In this document: positions 7,901-15,824 of the stretch, in pieces
Position numbering within the stretch: position 1 is the stretch's first letter
Layout: each line of letters starts with the position of its first letter
Origin: Symbiodinium natans
Taxonomy: Eukaryota > Sar > Dinophyceae > Suessiales > Symbiodiniaceae
DNA: 64,000 nt
Reading direction: 5' to 3'
Assembly (NCBI GenBank): GCA_905221605.1
Contig: CAJNDS010002690.1
Span: 215,001 to 279,000, forward strand
Program-made: the position numbers and the translations under genes
Notes under the pieces: generated by a model
The model's database searches: none
The model's input: the letters and a program-made list of their open reading frames with translations, nothing else
Told to the model about the DNA's origin: nothing

Positions 7901-9951
7901 TAGGGCGTACTTGCCACCCACTTCGCGTAGTGCAACGAGACCTCACTCTTGACGGCCTCCCACCAAGCACCACTTCCATCACTGAGGTCTCGCATCGGCC
8001 CGTCAATCAGCTCCATCCAGTCTTGAATGACGACCGGGCTATCCTCAGCGCCAGGAGGATCCAATGCCGGCAAAGCTGCGATCCCAGGCTTCACCTGCTC
8101 CGGCTGACCCACCTTCTGGTTCATCATGTTCAGCTGCGCCTGCTGGAGCTGCTGGATACCTGCGGCCAGCATTCCAACCAGTCCCGGCTGATCTCCGATC
8201 CCTCCACCAAACGAGGAACCACCCACATTTCCAGCCCCAGAACCAGCCGACTGATTCGGGCCACGAGTTGCACTCCTTGGCAACTCCCCTGCACTTTGCG
8301 GTCCACCTCCATACGCTTGAGGACCTCCAGGTGCTTGAGGAGCTCTAGGAACTTGGCCAACTCCCGACACACCACCACTTCCAATCTGCTGGTGCCCTCC
8401 AGGTAGCTGAAAACCTTGTGGAACTTGAGGAACGCCAGGTAGCTGAGGACCATGTGGACCACGTGGACCTCCCGTAACGCCAGGTAGCTGAGGACCTTGT
8501 AGACCTCCCGAACCACCATGTAGCTGAGGCCCTTGTAGACCTCCCGAAACACCAGGTAGCTGAGGACCTTGTGGACCTCCCGAACCACCAGGAAGCTGAG
8601 GACCTTGTAGACGAGGAGGACCTCCCAAACCACCAAGAAGCTGAGGCCCTTGTGAACCTCCCGAAACTCCATGTAGCTGAGGACCTTGAGGAACTTGAGG
8701 AACGCCAGCTCCAGGAAGACCACCTTGTGCTCGAGATGTCCCGTGAAGTGAGCTACCTCCTCCATGAGGTACTCCGTGAAGTGGATCATCCCCTGGCACC
8801 TGAGGACCTCCTGGAACTCGACCAACTCCCTGCTCGGCCTCGCCCCCAGACTGTCTCCCAAAACCAGCATTCATCAGCTCTTGTACCTGTCGTCGCAAAG
8901 CCACCACCTCGGTCTGCACCTGGTCTCTGCGATCCCTCATGTACTGTCCCAGCTGACGTTGCACTTCAACCCGAATTTCTGACGACCCCGTAGACCCTTG
9001 CGACGTTTGTTCTCCATGAAGTAGAGGTCCACGAGAAGGCCAACTGTTCATTCTTTCCACCGCCCTCTGGTCGAACAACGCTGAGTGACCCCCACCTTCC
9101 ACGTGCTGGGTCATCACCTGGAGCTCTTCCGGCGGGGAGAAATTCCAAGGCGATTGCCTGGCTGCCGACTGCGGTGTTGCTGCTACGGCTGCTGCTCTGC
9201 TGCTGTGGCTGCGGGGCGTTCCCGGGGCCTGATTGGGTGTTAGTCCTAAAGACCCTAACATCCTATCCCCTAAACCACCACCACCAGTCGTCGTCGCTCG
9301 CAGAAAGTCCGTCAGCCTTGTCATCCATCCATATGCGCCCGTTCCAGTCTGGACATACCTCATCTCCAGCCCAGTTGTACGCGACGCAGCTGTCGGCGAA
9401 CCAGCATTCGCAGTGCCTTCCATGGCGGTCTGCACCATCTGCACTGCACCAAATCTTTCGGCTGCCACTGCAGTCTCCAAGCCACCATCGCTGGACTCCA
9501 AAACCCTAGGTTGCTCCACCACGGGCCAGTTGTCGTTGACCTGCTCCATTTCCAGGCCACCAGTAACACCAGGGTCTCCACTGCCCAGCACACCACTATT
9601 TGTCTGCCCATCGGCAACAGCAGGTGTACTCAGGTCTCCACCCTGAACCGGTCCCACAACAACTGCACCAGTTCCAATTGCACCAGCACCATCTGTACCA
9701 GCACCAACTGCACCAGTACTATCTGTACCAGCACCAACTGTCAAAGATCCGTAGTTCGGCCCAGCTGTCTCACCAACCAGCGTAGGGGAACTCAACAATC
9801 CAGCGGTTGCGCCCAGGCCGCTTGGGCTCATAACCTCAAGAGCGCGGGGCTCTTGAGGTCCAGCAAACGACATGGCAGCTTGGAGGCTTGTGCTTGGCTC
9901 TGGCTCGGCTTGTACTCCTGGTACGAACACCGCTTCACCACCAGAGGCCAC
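1933..9951 (-). CDS. Copia-type Gag-Pol polyprotein (Gag, protease, integrase, extra 2OG-oxygenase-like segment, start of RT)
   Basis: The open frame has 2672 codons. Its first codon is GTG, just after a stop at 9958-9960, so the likeliest start is the first ATG at 9871-9873 (codon 27). Numbering from the GTG: residues ~385-560 are Gly/Pro/Gln repeats (GPQLPG type); CCCH finger C893-X9-C-X5-C-X3-H; CCHC knuckle C924-X2-C-X4-H-X4-C; aspartic protease DSGAT with D1069; integrase core D1521 (NIDIAGPF), D1686 (HSDKAAQF), E1722 (GGAEAAIK), i.e. D,D35E. An acidic insert of ~80 residues lies between the first two Asp. After the integrase C-terminal region, residues ~1955-2095 carry HRD (2007-2009), H2073 and R2082, as in 2OG/Fe(II) oxygenases. 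The frame ends at TGA 1933-1935 just after entering RT (SKLVYTVKPP). The product would package and reverse-transcribe the element's RNA and integrate the copy. Confidence 0.85.
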   Translation of the reverse strand: MASGGEAVFVPGVQAEPEPSTSLQAAMSFAGPQEPRALEVMSPSGLGATAGLLSSPTLVGETAGPNYGSLTVGAGTDSTGAVGAGTDGAGAIGTGAVVVGPVQGGDLSTPAVADGQTNSGVLGSGDPGVTGGLEMEQVNDNWPVVEQPRVLESSDGGLETAVAAERFGAVQMVQTAMEGTANAGSPTAASRTTGLEMRYVQTGTGAYGWMTRLTDFLRATTTGGGGLGDRMLGSLGLTPNQAPGTPRSHSSRAAAVAATPQSAARQSPWNFSPPEELQVMTQHVEGGGHSALFDQRAVERMNSWPSRGPLLHGEQTSQGSTGSSEIRVEVQRQLGQYMRDRRDQVQTEVVALRRQVQELMNAGFGRQSGGEAEQGVGRVPGGPQVPGDDPLHGVPHGGGSSLHGTSRAQGGLPGAGVPQVPQGPQLHGVSGGSQGPQLLGGLGGPPRLQGPQLPGGSGGPQGPQLPGVSGGLQGPQLHGGSGGLQGPQLPGVTGGPRGPHGPQLPGVPQVPQGFQLPGGHQQIGSGGVSGVGQVPRAPQAPGGPQAYGGGPQSAGELPRSATRGPNQSAGSGAGNVGGSSFGGGIGDQPGLVGMLAAGIQQLQQAQLNMMNQKVGQPEQVKPGIAALPALDPPGAEDSPVVIQDWMELIDGPMRDLSDGSGAWWEAVKSEVSLHYAKWVASTPYQRLAMQGPSGMDLDDGRYARVNARAAGMLLAALAPEVRRESEKLHLLKSLTETTKAADAEQAVRALRQWERWMQRAQGIAVTCPDPMILARGLSVIVAGVLQKNADAAFRTSLVKNTLMVDTSPTLATVMQYQQHLKAEMETLAGVMVMGSSRGAEPKAKPMQVEDGATDRDKDKDRDKGKGKERERDKGKGKGKEAFGKGKDGEQKICPWFAKSPEGCRRGKTCRFKHSFEGISKRGRCLECGGEGHIAADCPTKALASRPSSSTGGKGGGGGHSQQSRAKEEPAARSMVSEPEPQPTSPMSTTTSASSPNPELQSAMTDAVQALRSLVGEGAGGGHPGLASIQRQLDELRLRALRVEDVVVRPRGGDPRMFKAELDVPTVLIDSGATNILRQPRDPHELQDANQVSVVLANNERTQLYQTPAGSILTPSTTTQPLLPMGDLVRAGCEISWGRKGLKIVHPTLGVLRTSVKAGCPELTMAEADKIIEQVENAKLQEFRDEVQTLQMKLEALKVGANTAPWTTHLDDYVASGSRNALWKALMGPVFGELPEALRTRLCVELNLAKGWDYLKALPLPRRVKKSFLQAPEWILHLPAHENEDGFLKVLEQEGRMVLKVAGNIEQDVYQALLWAAVKGKLKCIVAGGAHGPAQDEAVFVKSAQVKLLYCLARLASKHPEEKTGFVWSGPERNLNWGEYSYGQQQVRLGERFLVATAMDRVLCDQGALGLAVTRSTEIITNYNMEVLKDKRVQPGEPMGREVSDGGLASGLKRVVLEVVSRGDFVVDPATLRAMSQEQWRDHVKAGHYPARRDCLQRTTYGATGHQHRRVSHPSLFVLNIDIAGPFRTLGVNPHGRGRQERNRNLRYMLVAKYTLPESYITSELEETADDPEVEVPEGEADPFAEDEGGGVGLVEEEGIDWDDYEPDLLDDGPVPDPEQAEDPDKEIVVGTRPREIPEDVKAPKAANLLFAHGLADIKGSTVASVVQGIVLYLRNLNLPVLRFHSDKAAQFTNKGLVQWLHGQAIRVTTSVPGIPQGNGGAEAAIKTIKQRARTALASARLDLKFWPCAAEAVAAQQRAKALSQVSKLATTFGAKVMVKRRAFASGGKTVRREFEPRWVEGVYLGLSNSVDDGHLVYAEDSFLHTKNVKPKAALVDPGPPEVEPGDGVFESLAPHEGDEPCRGGDGSVRRRLTGKGPPRMARAVSGELEEVEQHGDDAVSEAEAFAREVLYEEWEITSEIVEELFELLPGDPPPRKCEERPGEDMEEEKAWSSGAFIRGGIGGLRANTRKFPYVTRVINRFIENHTAHLDSRWNSFVIFKNSKTVMHRDSHNSKYQPSYLVPISQFTKGGLWVEGVPEGETPVKLKEKLGHIKEFVDDGGGRQPIVFLPRKWHATQEWEGNRLVVAAYSIRDFHRVKSEEQEVLNDLGFVTAEEVLDEETTGDSGDQRGFQVPQHATGSGGDGQQQVRLRPMRMTTDVNVLAAYLEGHEVEPFTVNWRMDSLPTERQVFQAARKEDLAYQFWKQKDRLELILSEDSEPVLERRVTEQVIGSPRYRLIYMATVTMVWNGPGGTSAIFGYYVESRRDTKYLYVSWVEATREEYIHETEMTRALQELPPRGAASTVPAGPARAGAVMSNNTTFTVNPRERSRSRDQEPRDPSSSVRLNKFTGPNPHALPLQPVNRRMELITRFVRLQEDEYERWEADVHSGQEVIDAFRGQWREILPVDDTVDEVVPMLVYNSMEDWETEPEVYMVTEDGFRRHLVTIMDVQEFPVVDPTPENTLDWEELVVVQVYNMFLGRVEYLLYWDRRVVVEEAPLPALPWMGRRDPPGQDDREPRLAPMRVETARENKLIVDDMTLFEEVEFEELGEPEESWMEPMLRKATSEGLYTPGIEALLNDLKEDEVLQVVHTVDPKEASEAIEKWKKPMAKEVDSMVGMNAIHKIWGEDARRFRADPNSVVAPSKLVYTVKPPTRPEEGSTDVSAGGGLWKLRQ
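3660..4095 (-). other. 2-oxoglutarate/Fe(II) dioxygenase-like (TET/JBP-style) segment inside the polyprotein
   Basis: It lies between the integrase C-terminal region and RT. It contains MHRDSHNS (H2007, D2009), a following beta-rich stretch with GGLWVEG, then KWHATQEW (H2073) and NRLVVAAYS (R2082). The H-x-D...H...R spacing fits the double-stranded beta-helix oxygenases. The HRD-x-HN and HAT...NR pairs recall the TET/JBP branch, which hydroxylates 5-methylcytosine or thymine in DNA. The layout is read directly; family membership is inference from memory of those motifs. All four ligand positions are present, so an active enzyme is possible. It could instead belong to another AlkB- or prolyl-hydroxylase-like branch. 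Confidence 0.6.
8395..8700 (-). repeat. In-frame ~42-bp tandem repeats in Gag
   Basis: Degenerate units of about 14 codons encode Gly-Pro-Gln-Leu-Pro/His-Gly-Gly/Val-Ser-Gly-Gly. They are visible as repeated 'cttgtagacctcccgaac' blocks on the + strand. They keep the frame, so they are length-variable, low-complexity coding sequence, probably disordered in the protein. Confidence 0.75.
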
Positions 9952-10166
9952 TTTTCCTCACACTGCAGCACCGAAGTCCATCGGCCAGTCGGGCGGTCCT
10001 ACCTCTACCACGGAAAGGCGACCACACAACAACACGCACAAAGGCACAAAGAGAGACACATGCGACCTGTTGCCTGCATGTCTGTGCTGCTTCTGCTTGT
10101 GTTCCGATGCCTACGGCATGTCCTGGAACCACAAAAGCCAAAGCCACGGGTGCGTCTCATTCCACA
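9952..10166 (-). other. Leader region upstream of the Gag-Pol frame
   Basis: About 215 bp between the open frame and the first telomere-like repeats, unique and without a clear frame. It should hold the 5' untranslated leader, and possibly a primer-binding site or part of an LTR. None can be proved here because no second LTR is in view. A stop (TGA, 9958-9960) separates it from the frame. Confidence 0.4.
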
Positions 10167-11053
10167 CCTTTCATCACCCTAAACCCTAAACCCTAAACCC
10201 TAAGCCCTAAACCCTAAAGCTAGAGCACCCCAAGGATCCCAAAGTCCTAAACCCTCAGCCCCAGAGTCGAAACGAATTAACATAGGGGTCGGAACGATTT
10301 CGCGTAGGATTCCCTTATGGGGTTTAGGGTTTAGGGTTTTAGTGTTTTAGGGTTTTAGGGTTTTAGGGTTTTAGGGTTTTAGGGTTTTAGGGTTTTAGGG
10401 TTTTAGGGTTTTAGGGTTTTAGGGTTTTAGGGTTTTAGGGTTTTAGGGTTTTAGGGTTTTAGGGTTTTAGGGTTTTAGGGTTTTAGGGCCCCTAATAGTA
10501 GGATTCCCTCATAGTCAGGGCCCCAAGAAGGTATCCGAATTTGGAAAACCCCCATAATATGAGTATACTGCAAAACCCCTAAACCCTAAGCCCTAAACCC
10601 TAAACCCTAAACCAGAGTCCCAACCACATCCAAGCCGCAAGCCCAAAACCCCAAACGTAACGAAGCCCAAGCCGCTAAAAGAGCCATAAGTTGGGATGTA
10701 AACCCTAAACCCTAAACCCTAAACCCTAAAAAACAGTCCTTACTAGGGACGATCATAGGGGGGGGCACTAGACTCCCTACTAAGGACTGCTTATAGTATA
10801 AGGGTAAACATCCCACCCTAAACCCTAAACCCTAAACCCTAAACCCTAAACCCTAAACCCTAAACCCTAAACCCTAAACCCTAAACCCTAAACCCTAAAC
10901 CCTAAACCCTAAACCCTAAACCCTAAACCCTAAACCCTAAACCCTAAACCCTAACACCTAAACCCTAAACCCTAAACCCTAAACCCTAAACCCTAAACCC
11001 TAAACCCTAAACCCTAAACCCTAAACCCTAAACCCTAAACCCTAAACCCTAAA
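10167..11053. repeat. Telomere-like tracts: CCCTAAA, TTTTAGGG octamers, long CCCTAAA array
   Basis: CCCTAAA copies at 10167-10222 give way to a (TTTTAGGG)n octamer block at 10335-10490 (about 19 copies), then short CCCTAAA runs at 10576-10612 and 10700-10731. An almost pure CCCTAAA array of about 34 units follows at 10815-11053. Between them are pieces of two dispersed foldback families (10493-10560 and 10706-10816). No gene is seen. Confidence 0.9.
10706..10816. repeat. Foldback element, family M, with a CCCTAAA tract in its left arm
   Basis: The right arm (aaggactgcttatagtataa then ggg..catccc) pairs with the left gggatgt...acagtcctta. In the left arm the 'tttaccctta' seen in the right arm is replaced by four CCCTAAA units. 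Relatives lie at 22905-23050, 28078-28140 and 55618-55742. Confidence 0.5.
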
Positions 11054-11122
11054 CCAGAGCCGGGAGCTGCACGGAGGCTTGGCCTCATCAACGGCCTGGA
11101 CAACACCTTCATGCCTCCGGCG
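11054..11122 (+). CDS. Exon-like island between inverted telomere-like tracts
   Basis: Follows ...CCCTAAACCAG and precedes TTTAGGG DNA. The + reading RRLGLINGLDNTFMPPA is open and GC-rich, but the minus strand is also open (HEGVVQAVDEAKPP), so the strand is unresolved. No family recognised. Confidence 0.25.
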
Positions 11123-11139
11123 GCTTGACAGGGTTCGGT

Positions 11140-11720
11140 TTTTTAGGGTTTGGGGTTTAGGATTTAGGGTTAGGGTTTAGGGTTTAGGGTTGAGGGTTTA
11201 GGGTTTAGGGTTTAGGGTTTAGGGTTTAGGGTTTAGGGTTTTGGGGTTTCGGGCGTGGGGTTTAGGGTTTGGGGTTTGGGGTTTAGGGTTTTAGGGTTTA
11301 GGGTATAGAGGGGCTTAAGGCTTAAGGGGTTTAAAGTGTTCATGGTTCAGGGTTTAGGGTTTATGGAGTTTAGGGTTAGAGGGTTTGGAGGGTTTAGAGG
11401 GTTTAAAGGGTTTAGAGGGTTTAGAGGTTTTGGAGGGTATAGAGAGTTTGGAGGTTTAGAGGGTTTAGAGGGTTTAGAGGGTATAGAAATAGAGGGTTTG
11501 GGGGTGTGGAGGGTTTAGTGGGTTTAAAGGTTGTGGGGGTGTGGAGGGTTTGGAGGGCGTGGAGGGTTTGGAGGGTTTGGAATGTTTACTCGGTGTGGAT
11601 TCTTCAGAGGGTTCTAAGAAGGTTCGTAGAGGGTTATTCGCGGGCGATTAGAGGGTTATTAGAGGGTTTGGGGGTTATTAGAGGGATGTTAGAGGGCTAT
11701 TTGGAGGGTTATATTTGAGG
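11140..11720 (+). repeat. TTTAGGG tract degenerating into TTTAGAGGG nonamers
   Basis: Clean TTTAGGG at 11160-11240 drifts into TTTAGAGGG-like 9-mers (11380-11480) and then GAGGGTTATT variants. Frames here (FRGFGGY-type peptides) are translations of repeats and are not called. Confidence 0.85.
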
Positions 11721-11988
11721 GCTTAGGCTGCTGTATTTGTTTATGTTTGTGCATCCTTGTTGGGGTGTACTTAGGTTTAAGAGGGCCTTAACCATGAATA
11801 TGTTTCGTAGGCACCCAAACCGCAAACCCGAATTTAAACCTTGAACCAGGAGTGCGCGGTTTAGGGGTTCGCGGATTTAGCTGGAGGCGTTGGAGGCTTT
11901 AGCGGGCTCAGAGTGTTGAGAGGGGTTTTTCGAGTTTTGATCTAGGGCCCTCACCGTTTTCAACGCCAAGAGGCCTCAGCCCCAAACT
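11720..11988. other. Mixed intergenic or intronic DNA
   Basis: Low-copy DNA without tracts. The stretch just before 11988 reads ALTVFNAKRPQPQTL on +, which could be an exon end, but no splice signal supports it. Nothing else recognised. Confidence 0.3.
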
Positions 11989-12135
11989 CTACATGGAGGT
12001 TCATGGTACTTATTAACCAATATTATGGCTGTACGTATAGAACTGTACTTATAACCATATTAGGGCACTTAAGGGGCTTATAAGTGGGTTTCCAGTACAG
12101 TTATAATTGGTGAATAAGTACCATGAGCCTCGAAG
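11989..12135. repeat. Foldback element, family P1
   Basis: Inverted ends tacatggaggttcatgg...ccatgagcctcgaagta flank arms containing 'tacttattaaccaat' and its complement. It is nearly a perfect hairpin about 147 bp long. The family has six copies here (others at 13823, 19251, 19851, 34080, 34829). An exon-like island starts right at its right end. Confidence 0.75.
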
Positions 12136-12240
12136 TACACCTTGTTCGGTCCTCCCACGGCCCAGGTCCTCCTGTGTGTGACGCTCTTTGCCTGGGGCCT
12201 GGATCTGCAAAGTCAGCCTCGAAAAACATGTGGAACCTGA
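12136..12240 (+). CDS. Exon-like island directly after a foldback element, ends in stop
   Basis: Starts after CGAAG|TAC at the end of element P1 and is open for 34 codons to TGA at 12238-12240 (YTLFGPPTAQVLLCVTLF..., hydrophobic, then QPRKTCGT). It looks like a 3'-terminal exon whose upstream intron is the P1 hairpin. No family recognised. Confidence 0.4.
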   Translation, partial: YTLFGPPTAQVLLCVTLFAWGLDLQSQPRKTCGT

Positions 12241-12549
12241 AACTTTAGGGTTCAGGGTTTCAACAACCCTTACGCCCTACCCCAAAACGAAAACTGCCCT
12301 AAACCCCGTAGTTCCCCCTAAGCCCCTAAACCCTTAAGCCCTTACCACTGCCCTACCCTACTTAGCACCCCAAGGGTTTGTGGTTTCGAGCCTAGGGGTT
12401 TGCCGATGGGGGGTTCGGGCCTAGGGTTTAGGGTGAGATGGTCTCAAGATGGCTTTTGGGGAATAGGATGTGGGATTCCGTTGTGGGTTTAGGGTTTAGG
12501 GTTTAGGGTTTAGGGTTTAGGGTTTAGGGGACTCTCACAGCATCGTAGG
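12241..12549. repeat. Degenerate CCCTAAA then TTTAGGG tract
   Basis: Scattered CCCTA-rich DNA, then TTTAGGG repeats at 12487-12530. No coding sense seen. Confidence 0.7.
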
Positions 12550-12733
12550 TCAATAGAAACAGGGCCTCCTGTGAAGGACGCCCGAACGTGCGATGACGAG
12601 TCGACTTGCCGTACCGAGCCCGAGCCCTTCATCGACCTTGTCGTTGTGTGCGAGAACGAACACACGGCCTACTAGCTCGAGCAGACGGTCCACGCTACAT
12701 TCTCTGCCCACGTTCAGTATTTGGAGATAGCGC
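12550..12733 (-). CDS. Exon-like island, minus strand, with stop
   Basis: After a minus-strand GGCCAG| acceptor-like site the frame runs RYLQILNVGRECSVDRLLEL through VLAHNDKVDEG to TGA at 12550-12552. That is 61 codons with mixed polar and hydrophobic residues and no repeat character. It is one of the longest islands. Flanks are TTTAGGG on the left and CCCTAAA on the right (+ strand view), opposite to most islands. Product unknown. Confidence 0.4.
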
Positions 12734-12811
12734 ACTGGCCGTTCAGTGGCGCTGCGGCGCTTTTGAAAGTCAAGCCTGAAACGCAGTCAGCTTTCACAGC
12801 CCATGTTCTTA

Positions 12812-13143
12812 CCCCCTAAACCCTAAACCCTGAACCCTAAACCCTAAACCCTAAACCCTAAACAGAGCCCATGTCACAAGGCGGCGCCTGCGGGGTATGA
12901 GCTCTTTGGCAGAGTTACACCCCCGAACCTTAAAGCCTCAGGCCCTAAACTCCCAAGATTTCAACTCCAGCCTAAGCCTAGAACCCTAAACCCTGAAGCC
13001 TTAAACTTCGGAGCAAAAACAATCCTAAGTGCCCAAATCCCTAAGCCTTAAATCCCTGAATCCTAAAAAAACAACCTTAAAGCCCTGACCCTGCGTCCAG
13101 GGTTTAGGGTTTAGGGTTTAGGGTTTAGGGTTTAGGGTTTAGG
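12812..13143. repeat. CCCTAAA tract, degenerate spacer, TTTAGGG tract
   Basis: CCCTAAA at 12812-12864; CCCTAA-like decayed copies to 13090; TTTAGGG at 13098-13143. The ~70 bp at 12865-12935 has no clear frame. Confidence 0.75.
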
Positions 13144-13216
13144 GCCGAGGTCCTGCTGCTGGAAAACGTGATCTTCGTGTTCAGCGACAGCCCCTGGTTC
13201 GTGACCGCGAGCTCAG
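13144..13216 (+). CDS. Exon-like island (AEVLLLENVIFVFSDSP...)
   Basis: The + reading AEVLLLENVIFVFSDSPWFV is followed by TASS, with strongly G/C-ending codons. It is flanked by TTTAGGG tracts in the same orientation on both sides, unlike most islands, so its intron borders are unclear. Confidence 0.4.
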
Positions 13217-13822
13217 GCCCGGGATTTCGCTTTTGGGGTTTAGGGTTTAGAGGGTAGAGGGTTTAGGGTTTAGAGTTTACGGTTTAGGGTTTAGGCTGCA
13301 ACCCCCAAAAACCCTAAGCATTCCCTAAGAGTCCATGTACCTATATGGTATATAGTTGGGCCCTACTTTAGCTACTATCTAGGAACCCCTTGACGGCCTA
13401 AGTATATACTAGGCACATGGGCGTTTAGGGATTCTGGGTTTAGGGTTTACAGGAAGTTTATCAGGGTTTGCCCAAAGGGGTTTGAGATGTCGGTGTCCGG
13501 GCTCAGAGTTAAAGATTCAGGCTTAATGTTCGGCTGGGGTTGAAGGTTGCAGGTTCAAGGTCATTTGGGGCTGAGGATTCAGGCTTTCAAGCTGAGAGTT
13601 TAGGGTTTGATATAGGGGTCGGAATAAGTACAAATAGTATTCCCTTAGAGTCCCTTTTAGCTATACTATACTTACCCCCAACAACCCTATTCTAATCATT
13701 CAGAGACAGGCCCCTATCGTGGGGGTTGAAGGGACGGGAAGGGGGGTGGGGGGGGGGGGGGGCAGAGCATCCATGCCCTGATCCTGCGATGAGGTTTAGG
13801 GTTTAGGGTTTAGGGTTTAGGG
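13217..13822. other. Degenerate TTTAGGG DNA, dispersed repeat fragments, poly(G)
   Basis: Short TTTAGGG runs (13225-13290, 13795-13822), a 'tataggggtcggaataagta' repeat fragment near 13615 (also at 10283 and 31318), and a ~20-base G run at 13743-13763. No gene seen. Confidence 0.5.
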
Positions 13823-14246
13823 CTACTTGGAGGTACATGGTACTTAGCAACCAATGTCAACTGTACTTATAAGCCGTTCCCCCTAATATTAATACCCCCC
13901 TGATATAAAAATCCATCTGGCCCCAAAACCCGGTCCGTCAGTCGTCCCGTTTAATATCTCTACAGAATTAGGGGGCGGGGAAGCCTGAAACTCATTTCGG
14001 CCTAAAGCTTGAATTCTGCTCTATGGCTGAGCCAGCAAGCTAGAACGACTGGTTGTTTTGTTCGGACAAACGGTAAGAACCCACCCTATTACTAAAACCC
14101 CTTTGGGGGTTTTGGGGGGTCTTTATACTGCGGGGGGGGGGGGGGGGGTTGGGGGGCCTTTTATATTAGGGGGAAGGGATTAACCCACTTATAAGCCCCC
14201 AGTTAGAATTGGTTAATAAGTAATTACCATGAACCTCCAAGCATTT
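13823..14246. repeat. Foldback element P1, interrupted copy
   Basis: Left arm ctacttggaggtacatggta at 13823 and right arm accatgaacctccaagca ending 14246. The ~300 bp between them is foreign sequence with a long G run (14131-14149), so this copy was probably opened by a later insertion. Confidence 0.6.
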
Positions 14247-14362
14247 CCATGCTGCCAGCGCACCTGGTTTCAGATGCTCTTTGTCGCTGAGGTGATATCT
14301 AGGTAGGCCCTGTGTGTTTTTGTATCTTCCCGTATTGGGTTCAATAGGTTTATGAACCCTAA

Positions 14363-14435
14363 GGCCTAAACCCTAAACCCTAAACCCTAAACCCTAAACC
14401 CTAAACCCTAAACCCTAAACCCTAAACCCTAAACC
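14363..14435 (+). repeat. CCCTAAA tract before an island
   Basis: About ten clean CCCTAAA units, ending 15 bases before the AG that opens the next island. Confidence 0.9.
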
Positions 14436-14450
14436 CAAAACTGTGTTCAG

Positions 14451-14535
14451 AGACCTTTACGGGCCATCCTAGGTATGTCCCCGTCGATGTACAGATGTAC
14501 GTGCACGAAGCACCTGGGGATGCAGACCGGCGCGT
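14451..14535 (+). CDS. Exon-like island (TFTGHPRYVPVDVQMYV...)
   Basis: Acceptor-like CTGTGTTCAG|, open frame TFTGHPRYVPVDVQMYV then HEAPGDADR, donor-like CGCGT|GTGAGG. A TTTAGGG tract starts 42 bases later (14577-14633). Function unknown. Confidence 0.4.
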
Positions 14536-14576
14536 GTGAGGGCTCCGCATGGCAATGTGTAGCCCCGCTTACATGG

Positions 14577-14834
14577 GGGTTTAGGGTTTAGGGTTTAGGG
14601 TTTAGGGTTTAGGGTTTTGGGTTTAGGGTTTAGGGACCGAAAAACTCGGACCCCTAAAATTAGACCCCCAACTACTGGGATCCCCTTATGAAACCCTACT
14701 ATCGTGAACCCCCACAGTGCTCTTCAAGGAGGGGCCGCGGGACAGCCAGGCTTGTCCTGACTCGCCTCTTGGACTCCCCCTAAACCCTAAACCCTAAACC
14801 CTAAGCCCTAAACCCTAAACCCTAAACCCTAAAG
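14577..14834. repeat. TTTAGGG tract, family A fragment, CCCTAAA tract
   Basis: TTTAGGG at 14577-14633, a dispersed family A fragment (14637-14715, 'attagacccccaactac...ctatcgtgaaccccca'), then CCCTAAA at 14779-14833. Confidence 0.8.
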
Positions 14835-14902
14835 TCGCCATCTCCTTGGAGCACTCTGCTGGTGACTCCACTGTCTTGCGTGCCGACCTCCGGCCCCAGC
14901 TG
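14835..14902 (+). CDS. Exon-like island (AISLEHSAGDSTVLRADL...)
   Basis: The AG comes directly from the last CCCTAAAG of the tract. It reads AISLEHSAGDSTVLRADLRP then QL, and ends at a canonical G|GTGAGG donor. The canonical donor supports the + strand. Confidence 0.45.
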
Positions 14903-15042
14903 GTGAGGAACGTTTTTTCCTCAGAGCTTGGTTGCAGGTGTCTTAAACTCGGAGAATAGGAGCTTTTGCTCTCGGATGAAGTGAGGGCGATGCTTCAGCA
15001 GGGGGGCAGCCGTTGCGGGTCATGTCCCTGCTCTGCTTGCAG

Positions 15043-15182
15043 ACAGGGCAGCCTTGACTGCGTCCTGGTTCTCGGTGCCCTGTTGTGCCGAGTTTGCTCT
15101 CAGAAATCCCAAGGCCTGGACTGTGTTCCAGGCTCTTGAACTAGGGCTGCTTGAGCATCGTGCTGCAGTTTCATCGGCAAAA
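15043..15182 (+). CDS. Exon-like island after a CTCTGCTTGCAG acceptor
   Basis: After a pyrimidine-rich acceptor the frame reads RAALTASWFSVPCCAEFALR, then NPKAWTVFQALELGLLEH..., open past 15200. The 3' border is unclear (a second TTGTTTTCAG lies at 15188-15196). The phase does not match the island at 14835, so the two are not shown to be neighbours in one mRNA. Confidence 0.4.
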
Positions 15183-15824
15183 ACGTTGTTTTCAGCATCT
15201 TGAATTCAGCCCCCTGTCCATCCATTAGGCTCTAGGACGATGCCCTTGTAGACCCCTGAGTAGTTTAGGGCTGCGGATTTGTTTCCGTAGCAATTGAGCT
15301 CATAAGCTTTGGGTGCTTTATTTTCGGAGGATGCCAGTAAGAAGAGCCCTACCTCATGCACCCCCAAACCCCTACGCCCCACTGCAGCCCCGGAAGATTG
15401 AACCCTGAACCCTAACTCACCAGGTGGCCTGCCCGTGTACACCTCCATCTATGCCGTGCCTCTGCGGCTATTTTTTCTGGGTTTTGGGATCCCCAACTCC
15501 TAAAGTCGAGGCCTATAGGTTGAAGTGGAGAGTGTTCAGGGTTCAGTACCGCTCAGCTCAAAGATGCCCAAAGTGTTATGTAATTAGTCATTATGGTCTT
15601 TGGTCGAAACCGTAGAGTCAGTGTTCTTAGAGTGTCTAGGACCGGGAGCAGGCCCTTTTTTGTTTTGCTTTTTTTAGGCTTGGGGTTCCCTTATAATAAC
15701 TCCTTAAACCCAAAAAGGGTACCCTTTTATTCCTAGGTGACTCCCGGGTCTAGGTGTTAGGGTAGAGGTGTGACATGGCTGAGGGTATCAGGTGTTTGGC
15801 GAGCGACCGCCTTTTTGAGACCCT
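15183..15824. other. Low-copy DNA with foldback family D
   Basis: Only short, unconvincing frames on either strand. Family D occupies about 15645-15755 ('aggccctttt...cctaggtgactcccgggtctag'); this copy has the internal ccttaaacccaaaaagggt without telomere expansion. Confidence 0.4.

Larger units (their letters stand above)
1..10165 (-). mobile_element. Ty1/Copia-like retroelement, left end beyond window
   Basis: Reading leftward, the order is Gag, protease, integrase, reverse transcriptase, RNase H, which is the Copia (Pseudoviridae) order. The body is free of telomere-like tracts and stops abruptly at 10165, where CCCTAAA repeats begin. No LTR could be defined: the 3' end lies outside the window, and the ~200 bp upstream of the frame cannot be compared with a partner. 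The element is nearly intact except for one frameshift in RT. It is unusually long for Copia, because of a big Gag, an acidic insert in integrase and an extra dioxygenase-like segment. The family call is firm; the element boundaries are not. Confidence 0.85.

Noticed and set aside
1933-9951. Host gene instead of retroelement for the long frame
   Set aside because: Protease DSGAT, D,D35E integrase, YVDD RT and RNase H in Copia order leave no doubt about the retroelement origin.
10167-11053. A true chromosome end (telomere)
   Set aside because: Tracts occur in both orientations throughout the window, are interrupted by low-copy DNA and coding-like islands, and continue for 53 kb. They are interstitial.
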